DNA of 64,000 nt from CALINF01 sp039990395 (lineage in GTDB: Bacteria; Pseudomonadota; Gammaproteobacteria; Pseudomonadales; Halieaceae), in assembly GCA_039990395.1 (NCBI GenBank), contig JBDXFZ010000146.1, forward strand, positions 310,001 to 374,000, in the 5' to 3' direction. The notes beneath the pieces were generated by a model. The model saw only the letters and a list, made by a program, of their open reading frames with translations, had not been told where the DNA came from and searched no databases. The translations under genes were made by a program, and so were the position numbers. Position 1 is the stretch's first letter. Each line of letters starts with the position of its first letter. Shown here in pieces: positions 53,939 to 62,509 of the stretch.

Positions 53939-55069
53939 ATGAAAACAGAATCTCCGATAAAGCGTCGTAAGAGCCGGCAGATAATGGTTGGTGATGTCCC
54001 CGTAGGTGGTGATGCCCCCATCAGTGTGCAGAGTATGACTAACACTGAGACATGTGATGTCGCAGCGACTGTTGCTCAGGTAAATGCTATTGCAGAAGCG
54101 GGTGCGGACATCGTGCGGGTGTCGGTACCCAGCATGGAAGCGGCAGAGGCGTTTAAGTCGATTCGGGAGCAGGTATCAGTTCCGCTTGTCGCCGATATTC
54201 ACTTTGATCATAAGATTGCGCTGAAAGTTGCAGAGTATGGCGTTGACTGCCTGCGGATAAACCCCGGTAACATCGGGCGCGATGACAAGGTTCGTGAGGT
54301 AATTGACAGTGCGCGCGACAAGGGTATCCCTATTCGCATTGGTGTGAATGCCGGGTCATTAGGCAAGGATCTGCAACGTAAATATGGAGAACCCACCGCA
54401 GAGGCACTCGTCGAATCTGCGCTGAGGCATGTCGATATACTCGACAAATTTAACTATCCAGACTTCAAGGTGAGCGTGAAGGCGTCAGAGGTGTTCATGG
54501 CCGTAGAAGCCTACCGTCTGTTAGCCCAGCAGATCGAGCAGCCGCTTCACCTTGGTATAACCGAAGCGGGTGGTCTGAGAGGCGGCACTGTGAAGTCGTC
54601 AGTGGGGCTGGGTATGCTCCTGATGGACGGTATTGGCGATACGATTCGTATTTCACTCGCGGCCGATCCGGTTGAGGAAGTGAAAGTCGGTTTTGAGATT
54701 CTCAAAAGCCTCAAAATTCGAGCTAACGGTATCAATTTTATAGCCTGTCCCAGCTGTTCTCGCCAGAACTTCGATGTCATCGGCACAATGAATTCGCTGG
54801 AGCAGAGACTGGAAGACATTCGCACCCCCATGGATGTGGCAGTGATTGGATGTATCGTGAATGGCCCCGGGGAGGCGCGCGAAGCAGATGTTGGGTTAAC
54901 AGGCGCCAGCCCCGACAATTTGATTTATGTGAGCGGCTCGCCCGATCACAAAGTGAGCAATCAGGATTTTGTCGATCATCTTGAGCAAGTGATCAGGGAG
55001 CGCGCCCTCGCGCTGGAAAAAGAGCGCGCAGAGCAGGATGCAAAACTGATTCTGAAATCGAGCGCCTGA
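53939..55069 (+). CDS. ispG: 4-hydroxy-3-methylbut-2-enyl-diphosphate synthase IspG
   Basis: IspG is the [4Fe-4S] enzyme of the penultimate MEP-pathway step. The 376-residue protein has the TIM barrel ('VPVGGDAPISVQSMTNT', 'VADIHFDHKIAL', 'LRINPGNIG') and the C-terminal cluster domain with cysteines in 'CPSCSRQNFD' and 'IGCIVNGPGEARE'. A full AGGAGG lies 6 bases before the ATG at 53939, inside the end of the preceding gene, fixing the start. Confidence 0.98.
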   Translation: MKTESPIKRRKSRQIMVGDVPVGGDAPISVQSMTNTETCDVAATVAQVNAIAEAGADIVRVSVPSMEAAEAFKSIREQVSVPLVADIHFDHKIALKVAEYGVDCLRINPGNIGRDDKVREVIDSARDKGIPIRIGVNAGSLGKDLQRKYGEPTAEALVESALRHVDILDKFNYPDFKVSVKASEVFMAVEAYRLLAQQIEQPLHLGITEAGGLRGGTVKSSVGLGMLLMDGIGDTIRISLAADPVEEVKVGFEILKSLKIRANGINFIACPSCSRQNFDVIGTMNSLEQRLEDIRTPMDVAVIGCIVNGPGEAREADVGLTGASPDNLIYVSGSPDHKVSNQDFVDHLEQVIRERALALEKERAEQDAKLILKSSA

Positions 55070-55095
55070 CACTGTTCTGATTATCTGGAGACAAC

Positions 55096-56376
55096 GTGAA
55101 TAACATCAGAGCCATTCGTGGGATGAACGATATCCTGCCGAATGAGACCCCCGCATGGCAGCAAATGGAAGCTGTTATAGCCGCAACTGCGCGCAGTTAC
55201 GGATACGGAGAGATTCGTCTGCCCGTGGTAGAGCATACTGAGCTATTCACTCGCTCTATCGGCGAGGTAACCGATATCGTCGAGAAGGAGATGTACACCT
55301 TCAACGACCGCAATGACGAAAGCCTGACGTTGCGACCAGAGGGTACTGCAGGCTGCGTACGCGCTGCTATCCAACAGGGATTGTTAAATGTTCCTCAACG
55401 CCTTTGGTATACAGGCCCCATGTTTCGGTACGAACGGCCTCAAAAAGGCAGGCAGCGACAGTTTCATCAGTTTGGTGTTGAAGCATTCGGCATTCCAACA
55501 CCAGACATAGATGCTGAACTGATATTGCTCAGTGCGCGCCTCTGGCAACAGTTGGGCCTTGGCGACAGCGTAACATTGCAACTCAACTCGATAGGCTCCA
55601 ACGAAAGTCGCGCGGCATACCGCGACGCATTAGTTGCCTACCTTGAGCAACACGTGGACGCACTGGACGAGGATAGCCAGCGGCGACTGGCGTCTAATCC
55701 ATTACGCATTCTCGACAGCAAGAATGCAGACACGCAGGCGTTGCTCGACGACGCACCTGATCTTAGCGAGTATATCGATGAGGAATCGCGAGCGGATTTC
55801 CAGAGGTTGTGTGAACTGCTTACTGAGGTCGGGGTAGCGTTTGAGGTGAACACGCGGTTGGTACGCGGTCTGGACTATTATAATAAGACCGTGTTTGAGT
55901 GGGTGACCGATCGCTTGGGTGCACAGGGCACGGTTTGCGCCGGTGGACGCTATGATGGGTTGGTCGAGCAGCTGGGAGGCAAGGCAACGCCCGGCATTGG
56001 CTTTGCGATGGGGCTCGAGCGGCTGGTTCTGCTGATGGAAGAGGTGGGGGCAGTCACTCACGATAGCGCTCGTGCCGACGTGTATGTAGTCGCTGGTGGT
56101 GATCTTGCTTACCAGCGTGCGCTCGCCCAGATTGAACGCTTAAGACAGGATCATACCGGTCTTCGTATTGTTCAGCATGTGGGCGGTGGCAGCATAAAGA
56201 GCCAGATTAAAAAGGCCGACAAGAGCGGAGCCCTGGTGGCGCTAATCTGGGGCGAAACCGAGGTGTCCGAGGGCACCGTGACGCTCAAGCCCCTGCGTGG
56301 TCAGGGAGAGCAGATAACACTACCTTTGGCTGCACTGCCAGAGGCACTGAATACCGTATTGTCGGTAGTATCTTAA
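55096..56376 (+). CDS. hisS: Histidyl-tRNA synthetase
   Basis: HisS charges tRNA-His. The 426-residue class II enzyme has motif 1 region 'IRAIRGMNDILP', motif 2 'MFRYERPQKGRQRQFHQFGVE', the HisA/HisB motifs 'LVRGLDYYNKTVFEW' and 'GGRYDGLVEQLGG', motif 3 'GIGFAMGLERL' and a C-terminal anticodon domain. GGAGA stands before the GTG start. It follows ispG by 26 bases. Confidence 0.97.
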   Translation: MNNIRAIRGMNDILPNETPAWQQMEAVIAATARSYGYGEIRLPVVEHTELFTRSIGEVTDIVEKEMYTFNDRNDESLTLRPEGTAGCVRAAIQQGLLNVPQRLWYTGPMFRYERPQKGRQRQFHQFGVEAFGIPTPDIDAELILLSARLWQQLGLGDSVTLQLNSIGSNESRAAYRDALVAYLEQHVDALDEDSQRRLASNPLRILDSKNADTQALLDDAPDLSEYIDEESRADFQRLCELLTEVGVAFEVNTRLVRGLDYYNKTVFEWVTDRLGAQGTVCAGGRYDGLVEQLGGKATPGIGFAMGLERLVLLMEEVGAVTHDSARADVYVVAGGDLAYQRALAQIERLRQDHTGLRIVQHVGGGSIKSQIKKADKSGALVALIWGETEVSEGTVTLKPLRGQGEQITLPLAALPEALNTVLSVVS

Positions 56377-56394
56377 CAGGAAGCAGGAATCTCC

Positions 56395-57117
56395 GTGGAA
56401 TCATATCGTACAGAAGAAGAGCAGGTTGAAGAGTTAAAGCGCTGGTGGGAAGAAAACGGCAAATCCACCATCGCCGCCATTGTTGTAGCATTGCTGGCCG
56501 GGTTTGGTTGGCAGGGTTGGCAGGGTCATCAGGAAACACAAGCTGAGAAAGCATCCGATCTCTATCAGTCCATGCTGCAATCATTGAGCGTTGCTGAGCC
56601 AGCGGGTGGCTCCGCCATGGAAGTCACAGATCTGGCGCAGCGTTTGAAAACAGAACATGCAGGCAGCACCTACGCCCAGTTCGCAGCGTTGCACCTCGCG
56701 CGTTTGGCAGTTGGCAATGGTGAGCTCCAGATTGCCGAAGAACAGTTGCGATGGGTGTTAACAACCGCCGACTCTGGCAGCGACGTGGCATTGATTGCAC
56801 AGCAACGTCTAGCGCGAGTCCTCGCTGCCCAGGGTGACACCGATCAGGCGCTTAGTATCCTTGCGCAGGGAACCGGCACTGCTTATGCGGCATCCTATGC
56901 GGCTGCTCGCGGAGACATTCTGCTGGCAGCAGGCAGAGATGAGGAGGCTAGAGTCGCCTACCTGGAAGCACGTAGCCTCGCTGCTGCCAATCCCGCTCAG
57001 CCTAACTTGCCTATGCTCGAGCAGAAGCTTCAAAGCCTGACACCCGTTGCACCGCGCGAAGTTACCCTCACTCAAGGTAGTAACGATCCAGTGCCAACTG
57101 CGGCTGAAGAGGGGTGA
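56395..57117 (+). CDS. YfgM-like TPR membrane protein
   Basis: This 240-residue protein of the YfgM family has a short cytoplasmic N-terminus ('TEEEQVEELKRWWEENGK'), one membrane helix (residues 22-42) and a periplasmic TPR-like domain. YfgM associates with the SecYEG-PpiD translocon in E. coli. It starts at a GTG between hisS and bamB, the invariant neighbourhood. The last residues overlap the bamB upstream region. Confidence 0.93.
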   Translation: MESYRTEEEQVEELKRWWEENGKSTIAAIVVALLAGFGWQGWQGHQETQAEKASDLYQSMLQSLSVAEPAGGSAMEVTDLAQRLKTEHAGSTYAQFAALHLARLAVGNGELQIAEEQLRWVLTTADSGSDVALIAQQRLARVLAAQGDTDQALSILAQGTGTAYAASYAAARGDILLAAGRDEEARVAYLEARSLAAANPAQPNLPMLEQKLQSLTPVAPREVTLTQGSNDPVPTAAEEG

Positions 57118-57119
57118 GC

Positions 57120-58292
57120 ATGAACATTCTGCGCTGGCTGCTACCTGTCTTACTGTCGCTATCTTTGGGCGCTTGCAGCACTGTCTCGGGTTGGTTTGAT
57201 ATTGATGATGACGACCCTACCGATCCAGTGCCTCTGGTCGATATCGAACAGACCGTCAAAATCAAGAAACTCTGGTCGGCTGGAGTAGGCGATGGCCAGG
57301 GCAAGGGCTTGTACAGATTACAGCCCGTTATTGATGGCGACAGAATCTACGTCGCAAGTGCCGAAGGTGAAATAAAAGCGATTGAGCGCGGTCGTGGCAA
57401 AACCTTGTGGGATACAGAGCTAGAGGTTGAGCTGTCCGGCGGAGTAGGTGTCTATGAGCAGGCTCTGTTTGTGGGGAGTGCAGATGGCAATGTCATCAAG
57501 CTAAGCGCCAACGGTGGCGCCGTAGAATGGCAGACACAGTTAAGCGGAGAAATTCTCGCGCCTCCGCAGGCCGATGGCCGGGTGGTTGTGGTGCAGACCT
57601 ATGATGGTCGCTTGCAGGGGCTGGATTTCTCGAATGGCGAGAAATTATGGACTTACGACAGTAACGTACCCGTGCTCACCATACGTGGCACCAGCACGCC
57701 AATTCTGCGCAACGGTGTAGCGTACGCCGGTTTTGCCAACGGCAGAGTATCTGCCTTCAACGCAATGACAGGGTCTATACTCTGGGAGAGCCGGGTAGCT
57801 ATTTCGCAGGGTCGGTCAGAGATCGAACGTATTGTTGATGTTGATGGCACTATGGTATTTATCGGTAACGAACTCTACGCCGCCAGCTATCAGGGGCGTG
57901 TTGTCTCGATGGATGCTACTAACGGCCGTAAGTTGTGGCAGCAAAACGTATCGTCTTTTTCTGGAGTGTCTCAGGGCTTTGGTAATATCTATGTTGCCGA
58001 CGAAGACGGCACGGTAACGGCTTATCTGCGCAACGGTCAGGGCGTTCGCTGGCAGCAGGAAGCGCTGGGCTATCGCGAACTGTCCCGCCCCACGCCGGTT
58101 AACAGTTATGTGGCTGTGGCCGATTTCGAAGGCTACGTACACCTGATGTCTCAGGTGGATGGTAGTTTTGTAGGCCGCATGAAGGTCGACGGAGACGGTG
58201 CCAGGGCCAATATGCTGACTGATGGCAATATCCTGTATGTGTTTGGTAACAGCGGTAAACTGATCGCCTACGAAATTACAGCGAAGAGCTAA
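57120..58292 (+). CDS. bamB: Outer-membrane assembly lipoprotein BamB
   Basis: BamB is the beta-propeller lipoprotein of the BAM complex and binds BamA. The 390-residue precursor has a lipobox in 'SLSLGAC', then eight PQQ-like blades ('GEIKAIERGRGKTLWDTEL', 'GRVSAFNAMTGSILWESRV'). The ATG at 57120 gives a normal signal peptide; a GTG two codons earlier overlaps yfgM. It is followed by der after 5 bases. Confidence 0.96.
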   Translation: MNILRWLLPVLLSLSLGACSTVSGWFDIDDDDPTDPVPLVDIEQTVKIKKLWSAGVGDGQGKGLYRLQPVIDGDRIYVASAEGEIKAIERGRGKTLWDTELEVELSGGVGVYEQALFVGSADGNVIKLSANGGAVEWQTQLSGEILAPPQADGRVVVVQTYDGRLQGLDFSNGEKLWTYDSNVPVLTIRGTSTPILRNGVAYAGFANGRVSAFNAMTGSILWESRVAISQGRSEIERIVDVDGTMVFIGNELYAASYQGRVVSMDATNGRKLWQQNVSSFSGVSQGFGNIYVADEDGTVTAYLRNGQGVRWQQEALGYRELSRPTPVNSYVAVADFEGYVHLMSQVDGSFVGRMKVDGDGARANMLTDGNILYVFGNSGKLIAYEITAKS

Positions 58293-58297
58293 GTACT

Positions 58298-59716
58298 ATG
58301 CTGCCCGTCATCGCGCTTGTCGGACGACCTAACGTAGGGAAGTCGACGCTGTTTAATCAGCTCACGCGCAGTCGGGATGCCTTGGTAGCGAACTTTTCAG
58401 GCCTGACTCGCGACCGAAAATACGGAGAAGGACGGATAGGAACGCGTCCCTTTGTAGTAATCGATACCGGCGGCATCAGCGGCGATGAATCGGGAATAGA
58501 CTCCCGTATGGCTGGCCAATCACTTGCGGCAATCGAAGAAGCCGACGCGGTGCTAATGCTGGTTGATGCCCGCGCGGGGCTCAATCCCGCTGATGTGTCT
58601 CTTGCCAGGCACTTGCGTCAACGCAACAAGGCGTTTCATGTTGTTGTTAATAAGATCGACGGCGTCAACGAGGATGTTGCAACCAGTGATTTCTATTCAC
58701 TGGGTATAGAGTCGATGTACGCAATCGCTGCATCCCATGGTCGTGGCATCAAGGCAATGGTCGATGATCTGCTGCTGGCGTTTCCTGAAGAGGAGGCGCC
58801 CGACGAAGACGAGGGTCCGCGAAGCACGCGCGTGGCCGTGGTGGGGCGGCCCAACGTAGGCAAGTCCACATTGGTCAACCGGCTGCTGGGAGAGGAGAGG
58901 GTTGTTGTCTTTGATCAACCTGGTACCACGCGAGACAGTATTTATATCGATTACGAGCGCAATGAAACGCGCTATACGTTGATCGATACAGCGGGTGTTC
59001 GACGACGAAAGAATGTAAGGGAAACAGTTGAGAAGTTTTCTATCGTCAAAACGCTGAAGGCAATCGATGACGCCCACGTTGTCGTTCTGGTGATGGATGC
59101 CCGGGAAGGGTTGGTTGATCAGGATATGCATTTGCTTGGGCATTGTATTGAGGCTGGTCGGGGTTTGGTGCTCGCGGTTAACAAGTGGGACGGCATTGAA
59201 GCCGAGCAGCGTAGCCACATCAAAACCGAGTTGAAGCGTCGACTTCAATTTGCGGAATTTGCCGATACTCACTTTATCTCAGCTCTACACGGTACAGGTG
59301 TCGGCCACCTGTACAAGTCAATCGATGCAGCTTACCAATCGGCCACCCGCAAACTCAGTACGAACGCACTCACTCGTATTCTAGAGGGGGCTGTTCACGA
59401 TCATCAGCCTCCGATGATCAATGGTCGTCGCATAAAGATGCGGTATGCGCATGCAGGCGGACAAAATCCGCCCTTGATCGTGATCCATGGCAACCAGACA
59501 GGTAAGGTCTCTGCCAGTTACCAGCGGTATCTGGAGAAGGTTTTCCGTCGTGAGTTGAAACTCGAAGGTACGCCATTGCGCATAGAGTTTCGCACTGGAG
59601 ATAACCCGTATTCTGAGAAACGGGATAACATGACGCAAAGGCAGATCGTTAGGAAGCGACAACTTGCAGCGCATAGCAGCAAGGACAAAGACAAAGGCAA
59701 TCGCAGGAACAAATGA
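58298..59716 (+). CDS. der: Ribosome-associated GTPase Der (EngA)
   Basis: Der assists 50S maturation. The 472-residue protein has two tandem G domains, each with 'GRPNVGKST' (P-loops near residues 8 and 185), 'DTGGI' and 'DTAGVRRR', 'NKIDG' and 'NKWDG', then a C-terminal KH-like domain and a basic tail (HSSKDKDKGNRRNK). Its last codons overlap the globin ATG by 4 bases. Confidence 0.98.
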   Translation: MLPVIALVGRPNVGKSTLFNQLTRSRDALVANFSGLTRDRKYGEGRIGTRPFVVIDTGGISGDESGIDSRMAGQSLAAIEEADAVLMLVDARAGLNPADVSLARHLRQRNKAFHVVVNKIDGVNEDVATSDFYSLGIESMYAIAASHGRGIKAMVDDLLLAFPEEEAPDEDEGPRSTRVAVVGRPNVGKSTLVNRLLGEERVVVFDQPGTTRDSIYIDYERNETRYTLIDTAGVRRRKNVRETVEKFSIVKTLKAIDDAHVVVLVMDAREGLVDQDMHLLGHCIEAGRGLVLAVNKWDGIEAEQRSHIKTELKRRLQFAEFADTHFISALHGTGVGHLYKSIDAAYQSATRKLSTNALTRILEGAVHDHQPPMINGRRIKMRYAHAGGQNPPLIVIHGNQTGKVSASYQRYLEKVFRRELKLEGTPLRIEFRTGDNPYSEKRDNMTQRQIVRKRQLAAHSSKDKDKGNRRNK

Positions 59717-60120
59717 ACCTGGCGTCATTACGTCCCGATCTGACTAGCCCCTCACAGATAGAGTACCTCGTCGATCAATTTTATGCCCGACTGTTGCTAG
59801 ATCCGCAGCTTGCGCCGATTTTTATCGACGTAGCGCAGATCGATTTGAACACCCATCTTCCACTCATAAAATCTTACTGGTGCAAGTTGTTGCTAGGCGA
59901 CCCCGGTTACCGGCGCCATACTATGAATATTCACCGTGCATTACATCTAAGAAGATCGCTGCAGCAGGCTGATTTCCAGCGATGGCTGGACACGTTTGTG
60001 GCGACGGTGGATGAATACTTCGAAGGTTCTCAGGCTGACAAGGCGAAGCGGATTGCACAAACGATCGCCGCGAACATGCAGAAAAGTCTGGTCGAGCGCT
60101 TGGATATGCCCCAATATTAG
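59713..60120 (+). CDS. Group III truncated haemoglobin-like protein
   Basis: This 135-residue single-domain globin of the truncated (2-on-2) class is group III-like in its 'IKSYWCKLLLGDPGY' E-helix region and in 'MNIHRALHLRR', where His74 or His78 would be the proximal haem ligand. 'FQRWLDTFVATVDEYF' forms the G helix. Truncated globins handle O2 or NO; which one is not decidable. It is translated with der through a 4-base ATGA overlap and is not followed by a clear terminator. Confidence 0.9.
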   Translation: MNLASLRPDLTSPSQIEYLVDQFYARLLLDPQLAPIFIDVAQIDLNTHLPLIKSYWCKLLLGDPGYRRHTMNIHRALHLRRSLQQADFQRWLDTFVATVDEYFEGSQADKAKRIAQTIAANMQKSLVERLDMPQY

Positions 60121-60168
60121 ATCTAACTAGCTGAAATATATAGATAAATAATTTCTTCTAGGAAAAGC

Positions 60169-60196
60169 TTGTCATCGCAAATCTAGGTGTTATAGT
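60169..60196 (+). promoter_or_regulatory. Promoter of the YtrA/DUF2807/ABC operon
   Basis: TTGTCA and TATAGT are 16 bases apart, each one mismatch from consensus. The -10 lies inside the left half of the inverted repeat at 60186-60209. Confidence 0.65.
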
Positions 60197-60209
60197 TATG
60201 TATAACACC
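60186..60209. promoter_or_regulatory. Perfect inverted-repeat operator, likely for the YtrA-type regulator
   Basis: GGTGTTATA and TATAACACC are perfect complements separated by 6 bases; read another way it is GGTG-N16-CACC. It covers the -10 element, so a bound repressor would block RNA polymerase. The GntR gene three cistrons downstream is the obvious candidate to bind it. From memory, GGTG-N16-CACC has been reported for a Xanthomonas YtrA regulator. Confidence 0.75.
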
Positions 60210-60230
60210 ATATCAATGAGGTTTGGAGAG

Positions 60231-60440
60231 ATGGCCATATCATTGCGTAGAAAAACGAGTAGCTCGGGTTCGGACAGGATCCTAATTGTTGCGGGCCTAT
60301 TTTTTGTGTGCGCATTGCTGAGCGCCTTGGGTGGCGCCATGCTGGGCATATTGTGTTTTGTGCCCGCCGTGATTGCCATGGAAGCTGGTCAGTCGCTATC
60401 TCTTGGTAAGCGTAATTTATTCGAATGTAACGAGCGGTAA
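60231..60440 (+). CDS. Small membrane protein, first gene of the ABC operon
   Basis: This product is about 69 residues from the ATG at 60231 (GGAGAG directly upstream; the ATG at 60216 would add five residues, and the ATG at 60198 falls before the predicted transcript start). A basic, Ser-rich N-terminus (SLRRKTSSSGSD) precedes a hydrophobic stretch of about 33 residues, one long or two short membrane segments. I do not recognise a family. It may assist the ABC transporter encoded downstream. Ten bases separate it from the DUF2807 gene. Confidence 0.65.
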   Translation: MAISLRRKTSSSGSDRILIVAGLFFVCALLSALGGAMLGILCFVPAVIAMEAGQSLSLGKRNLFECNER

Positions 60441-60450
60441 GGAGGCAGTG

Positions 60451-61263
60451 ATGATACGGCGATGTTTTCTGATGGTATTAGCCCTGGTGGCGGTACCTGT
60501 GATGGCAGAAACCCAGCGGGTAGAAGGCTTGGAGTTTGAGCGCGTGTTGGTACACGGTTCTGTCGAGGTAGAGATATCCCAGGGCGATGAAGTTGAATTG
60601 CTTCTGCGCGGTGATGAGGATCTGCTGGAGAAGCAGCCGTTCTTTATTAAGGGAGATACATTGGTGCTGGGCAAGAGCCCTAGCCACAAGCGAGAGAATT
60701 TTAATGACGTGAAGTACAAGCTCACCGTCTTAGATCTCAAGCATCTGCAGCTCAACGGCTCCGGAGAAGTCTATGTAAAGCCACTTCAGACCCTCGACCT
60801 TTACGTCTCACTCGAAGGATCTGGTGACATTAAGCTTTTTGATTTGCGAGGACGTGATATTACGCTGAAGGCGAGTGGCTCTGGAGATATCCAGGCAGCG
60901 AAGCTGCATGGGGAGGAGCTCGATGCGATGTTATCTGGCTCCGGCGATATTCATATTGGTGAGCTCTCCGTAAAGACTATGACGGTCACGCTGAACGGCT
61001 CGGGTGATATCAGTGTAGAGGATGAAGGTGTGGCCGAGACGCTCGATACCAATGTCGTCGGTTCCGGTGATATTGACTTGAAGCACGTAGATGCGATGGA
61101 TGTTCAGATCAACATCGTAGGGTCTGGCACCGTCAGCACTGGTCTCATTGAGAGAGAGCTAAACGTAAACGTAATGGGAAGTGGTGACGTGTATTACAGT
61201 GGAGACCCTGAGATCAGTCAATCGACTCTAGGGTCTGGTGACCTGCATCGCAGGGATCGATGA
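60451..61263 (+). CDS. DUF2807 exported beta-repeat protein
   Basis: This 270-residue protein has a signal peptide (MIRRCFLMVLALVAVPVMAE) and then a DUF2807 ('head GIN'-type) domain. From about residue 100 it contains nine short repeats centred on GSGD or a close variant (GSGEV, GSGDI, GSGTV, GSGDL), spaced about 19-20 residues apart, which suggests a beta-helix or stacked-strand fold exposed to the periplasm or surface. No enzyme motif is seen. GGAGG lies 5 bases before the ATG. Its presence in an operon with an ABC exporter and YtrA-type regulator implies a shared envelope job. Confidence 0.88.
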   Translation: MIRRCFLMVLALVAVPVMAETQRVEGLEFERVLVHGSVEVEISQGDEVELLLRGDEDLLEKQPFFIKGDTLVLGKSPSHKRENFNDVKYKLTVLDLKHLQLNGSGEVYVKPLQTLDLYVSLEGSGDIKLFDLRGRDITLKASGSGDIQAAKLHGEELDAMLSGSGDIHIGELSVKTMTVTLNGSGDISVEDEGVAETLDTNVVGSGDIDLKHVDAMDVQINIVGSGTVSTGLIERELNVNVMGSGDVYYSGDPEISQSTLGSGDLHRRDR

Positions 61264-61284
61264 GCACAGCAGGGAGAGATTTCC

Positions 61285-61656
61285 GTGTCTGTAGAATGGA
61301 ACGATAATCAACCGATCTATAAGCAACTGCGTGATATGGTTGTCGACAGGATCATGGACGGGACCTTTCCCGAAGGCGAGGCCGTGCCGTCTGTACGACA
61401 AGTCGCCACTGACTATCAAATTAACCATTTGACGGTTGGTAAGGCCTACCAGGAACTTGTAGACACCGGCTTGTTGGAGAAACGTAGAGGCCTGGGCATG
61501 TTTGTCACCTCGGGTGCTCGCAGTACCTCCACAGATGATGAGCAGAGTCGCTTTCTAGAGGACGACGTACCGGCATTTGCTGAGCGTGTCAGGGTGTTGG
61601 GGCTGGATATGCAGAAGGTCGTTGAGTTATTGATCAATACCGGGGGTAAGGAATAA
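61285..61656 (+). CDS. YtrA-subfamily GntR transcriptional regulator
   Basis: This 123-residue protein has an N-terminal GntR winged helix ('PIYKQLRDMVVDRIMDG', 'AVPSVRQVATDYQINHLTVGKAYQEL', 'GLGMFV'). The C-terminal extension is only about 45 residues, too short for a FadR or HutC ligand domain: the YtrA layout. YtrA regulators sit beside ABC genes and repress them from an inverted repeat; a fitting repeat precedes this operon at 60186. It starts at a GTG with AGGGAGA, and its stop overlaps the ATPase ATG (TAATG). Confidence 0.93.
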   Translation: MSVEWNDNQPIYKQLRDMVVDRIMDGTFPEGEAVPSVRQVATDYQINHLTVGKAYQELVDTGLLEKRRGLGMFVTSGARSTSTDDEQSRFLEDDVPAFAERVRVLGLDMQKVVELLINTGGKE

Positions 61657-62507
61657 TGGAACAGATCATCGAAGCAAAAGGTCTAACAAGGACTTTCGGT
61701 GATATCAATGCGGTCGAGAATATCGACTTCACTGTTAACACAGGGAGTGTCATCGGATTGATAGGGCCCAATGGTGCCGGTAAGACCACGTTACTGCGTG
61801 CATTGCTGGGTTTGACGAATTGCGACGGGCATATCAGCGTTTTAGGCAGTGACCCGCGTAAGCAACGCGCACACATTATGGAACAGGTGTGCTTCATTGC
61901 TGATACTGCAGTGCTGCCGCGTTGGATGCGCGTGGCACAAGTGCTCGATTACGTTACCGGGGTACACCCCCGTTTTGACCGGGCACAGGCAGAAGACTTT
62001 CTTCGCACCACTGAAGTCACACTCGACAGGCGTATACGCGATCTATCCAAGGGTATGAACGTGCAACTGCACCTGGCTCTGGTAATGGCGATTGATGCCA
62101 AGTTGCTTATATTGGATGAGCCAACACTGGGCCTGGATATACTGTTCAGAAAACGCTTTTTCGAACAATTACTGAATGACTACTTCGATGGCGAGAGGAC
62201 GATTATTATTTCCACTCATCAGGTTGAGGAAGTCCAGAATATCCTGACTGATGTGATGTTTATGAATCATGGCCAGCTTGTTCTGCAAAAGCATATGTCG
62301 ACGATTGATGAGGAGTTTGTGGAGGTGCACGCGGTTGGCGAGGCTGCCTCTAGAGCGCAGGAGATACCTCATATTGGCAAGCGCAGTATTCTAGGTGGTA
62401 AAGCCTTTATATATGAAGGGATTGATCGTGACGTTTTAGCGCCACTGGGTGAAATGCGTACGCCGTCTGTCTCCGACCTGTTCGTGGCCAAGGTAGGGGG
62501 AGCTTAA
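61656..62507 (+). CDS. ABC transporter ATP-binding protein (YtrB-like)
   Basis: This 283-residue ATPase has Walker A ('GPNGAGKTTLL'), a signature of the form LSKGM rather than LSGGQ, Walker B ('LLILDEPTLGLD') and an H-loop ('STHQVEEVQ'). The last 80 residues form a regulatory or dimer domain. The neighbouring permease and YtrA regulator give its context. The substrate is unknown; exported peptides, lipids or antibiotics are plausible by analogy with other YtrA-linked transporters. Confidence 0.94.
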   Translation: MEQIIEAKGLTRTFGDINAVENIDFTVNTGSVIGLIGPNGAGKTTLLRALLGLTNCDGHISVLGSDPRKQRAHIMEQVCFIADTAVLPRWMRVAQVLDYVTGVHPRFDRAQAEDFLRTTEVTLDRRIRDLSKGMNVQLHLALVMAIDAKLLILDEPTLGLDILFRKRFFEQLLNDYFDGERTIIISTHQVEEVQNILTDVMFMNHGQLVLQKHMSTIDEEFVEVHAVGEAASRAQEIPHIGKRSILGGKAFIYEGIDRDVLAPLGEMRTPSVSDLFVAKVGGA

Positions 62508-62509
62508 TC

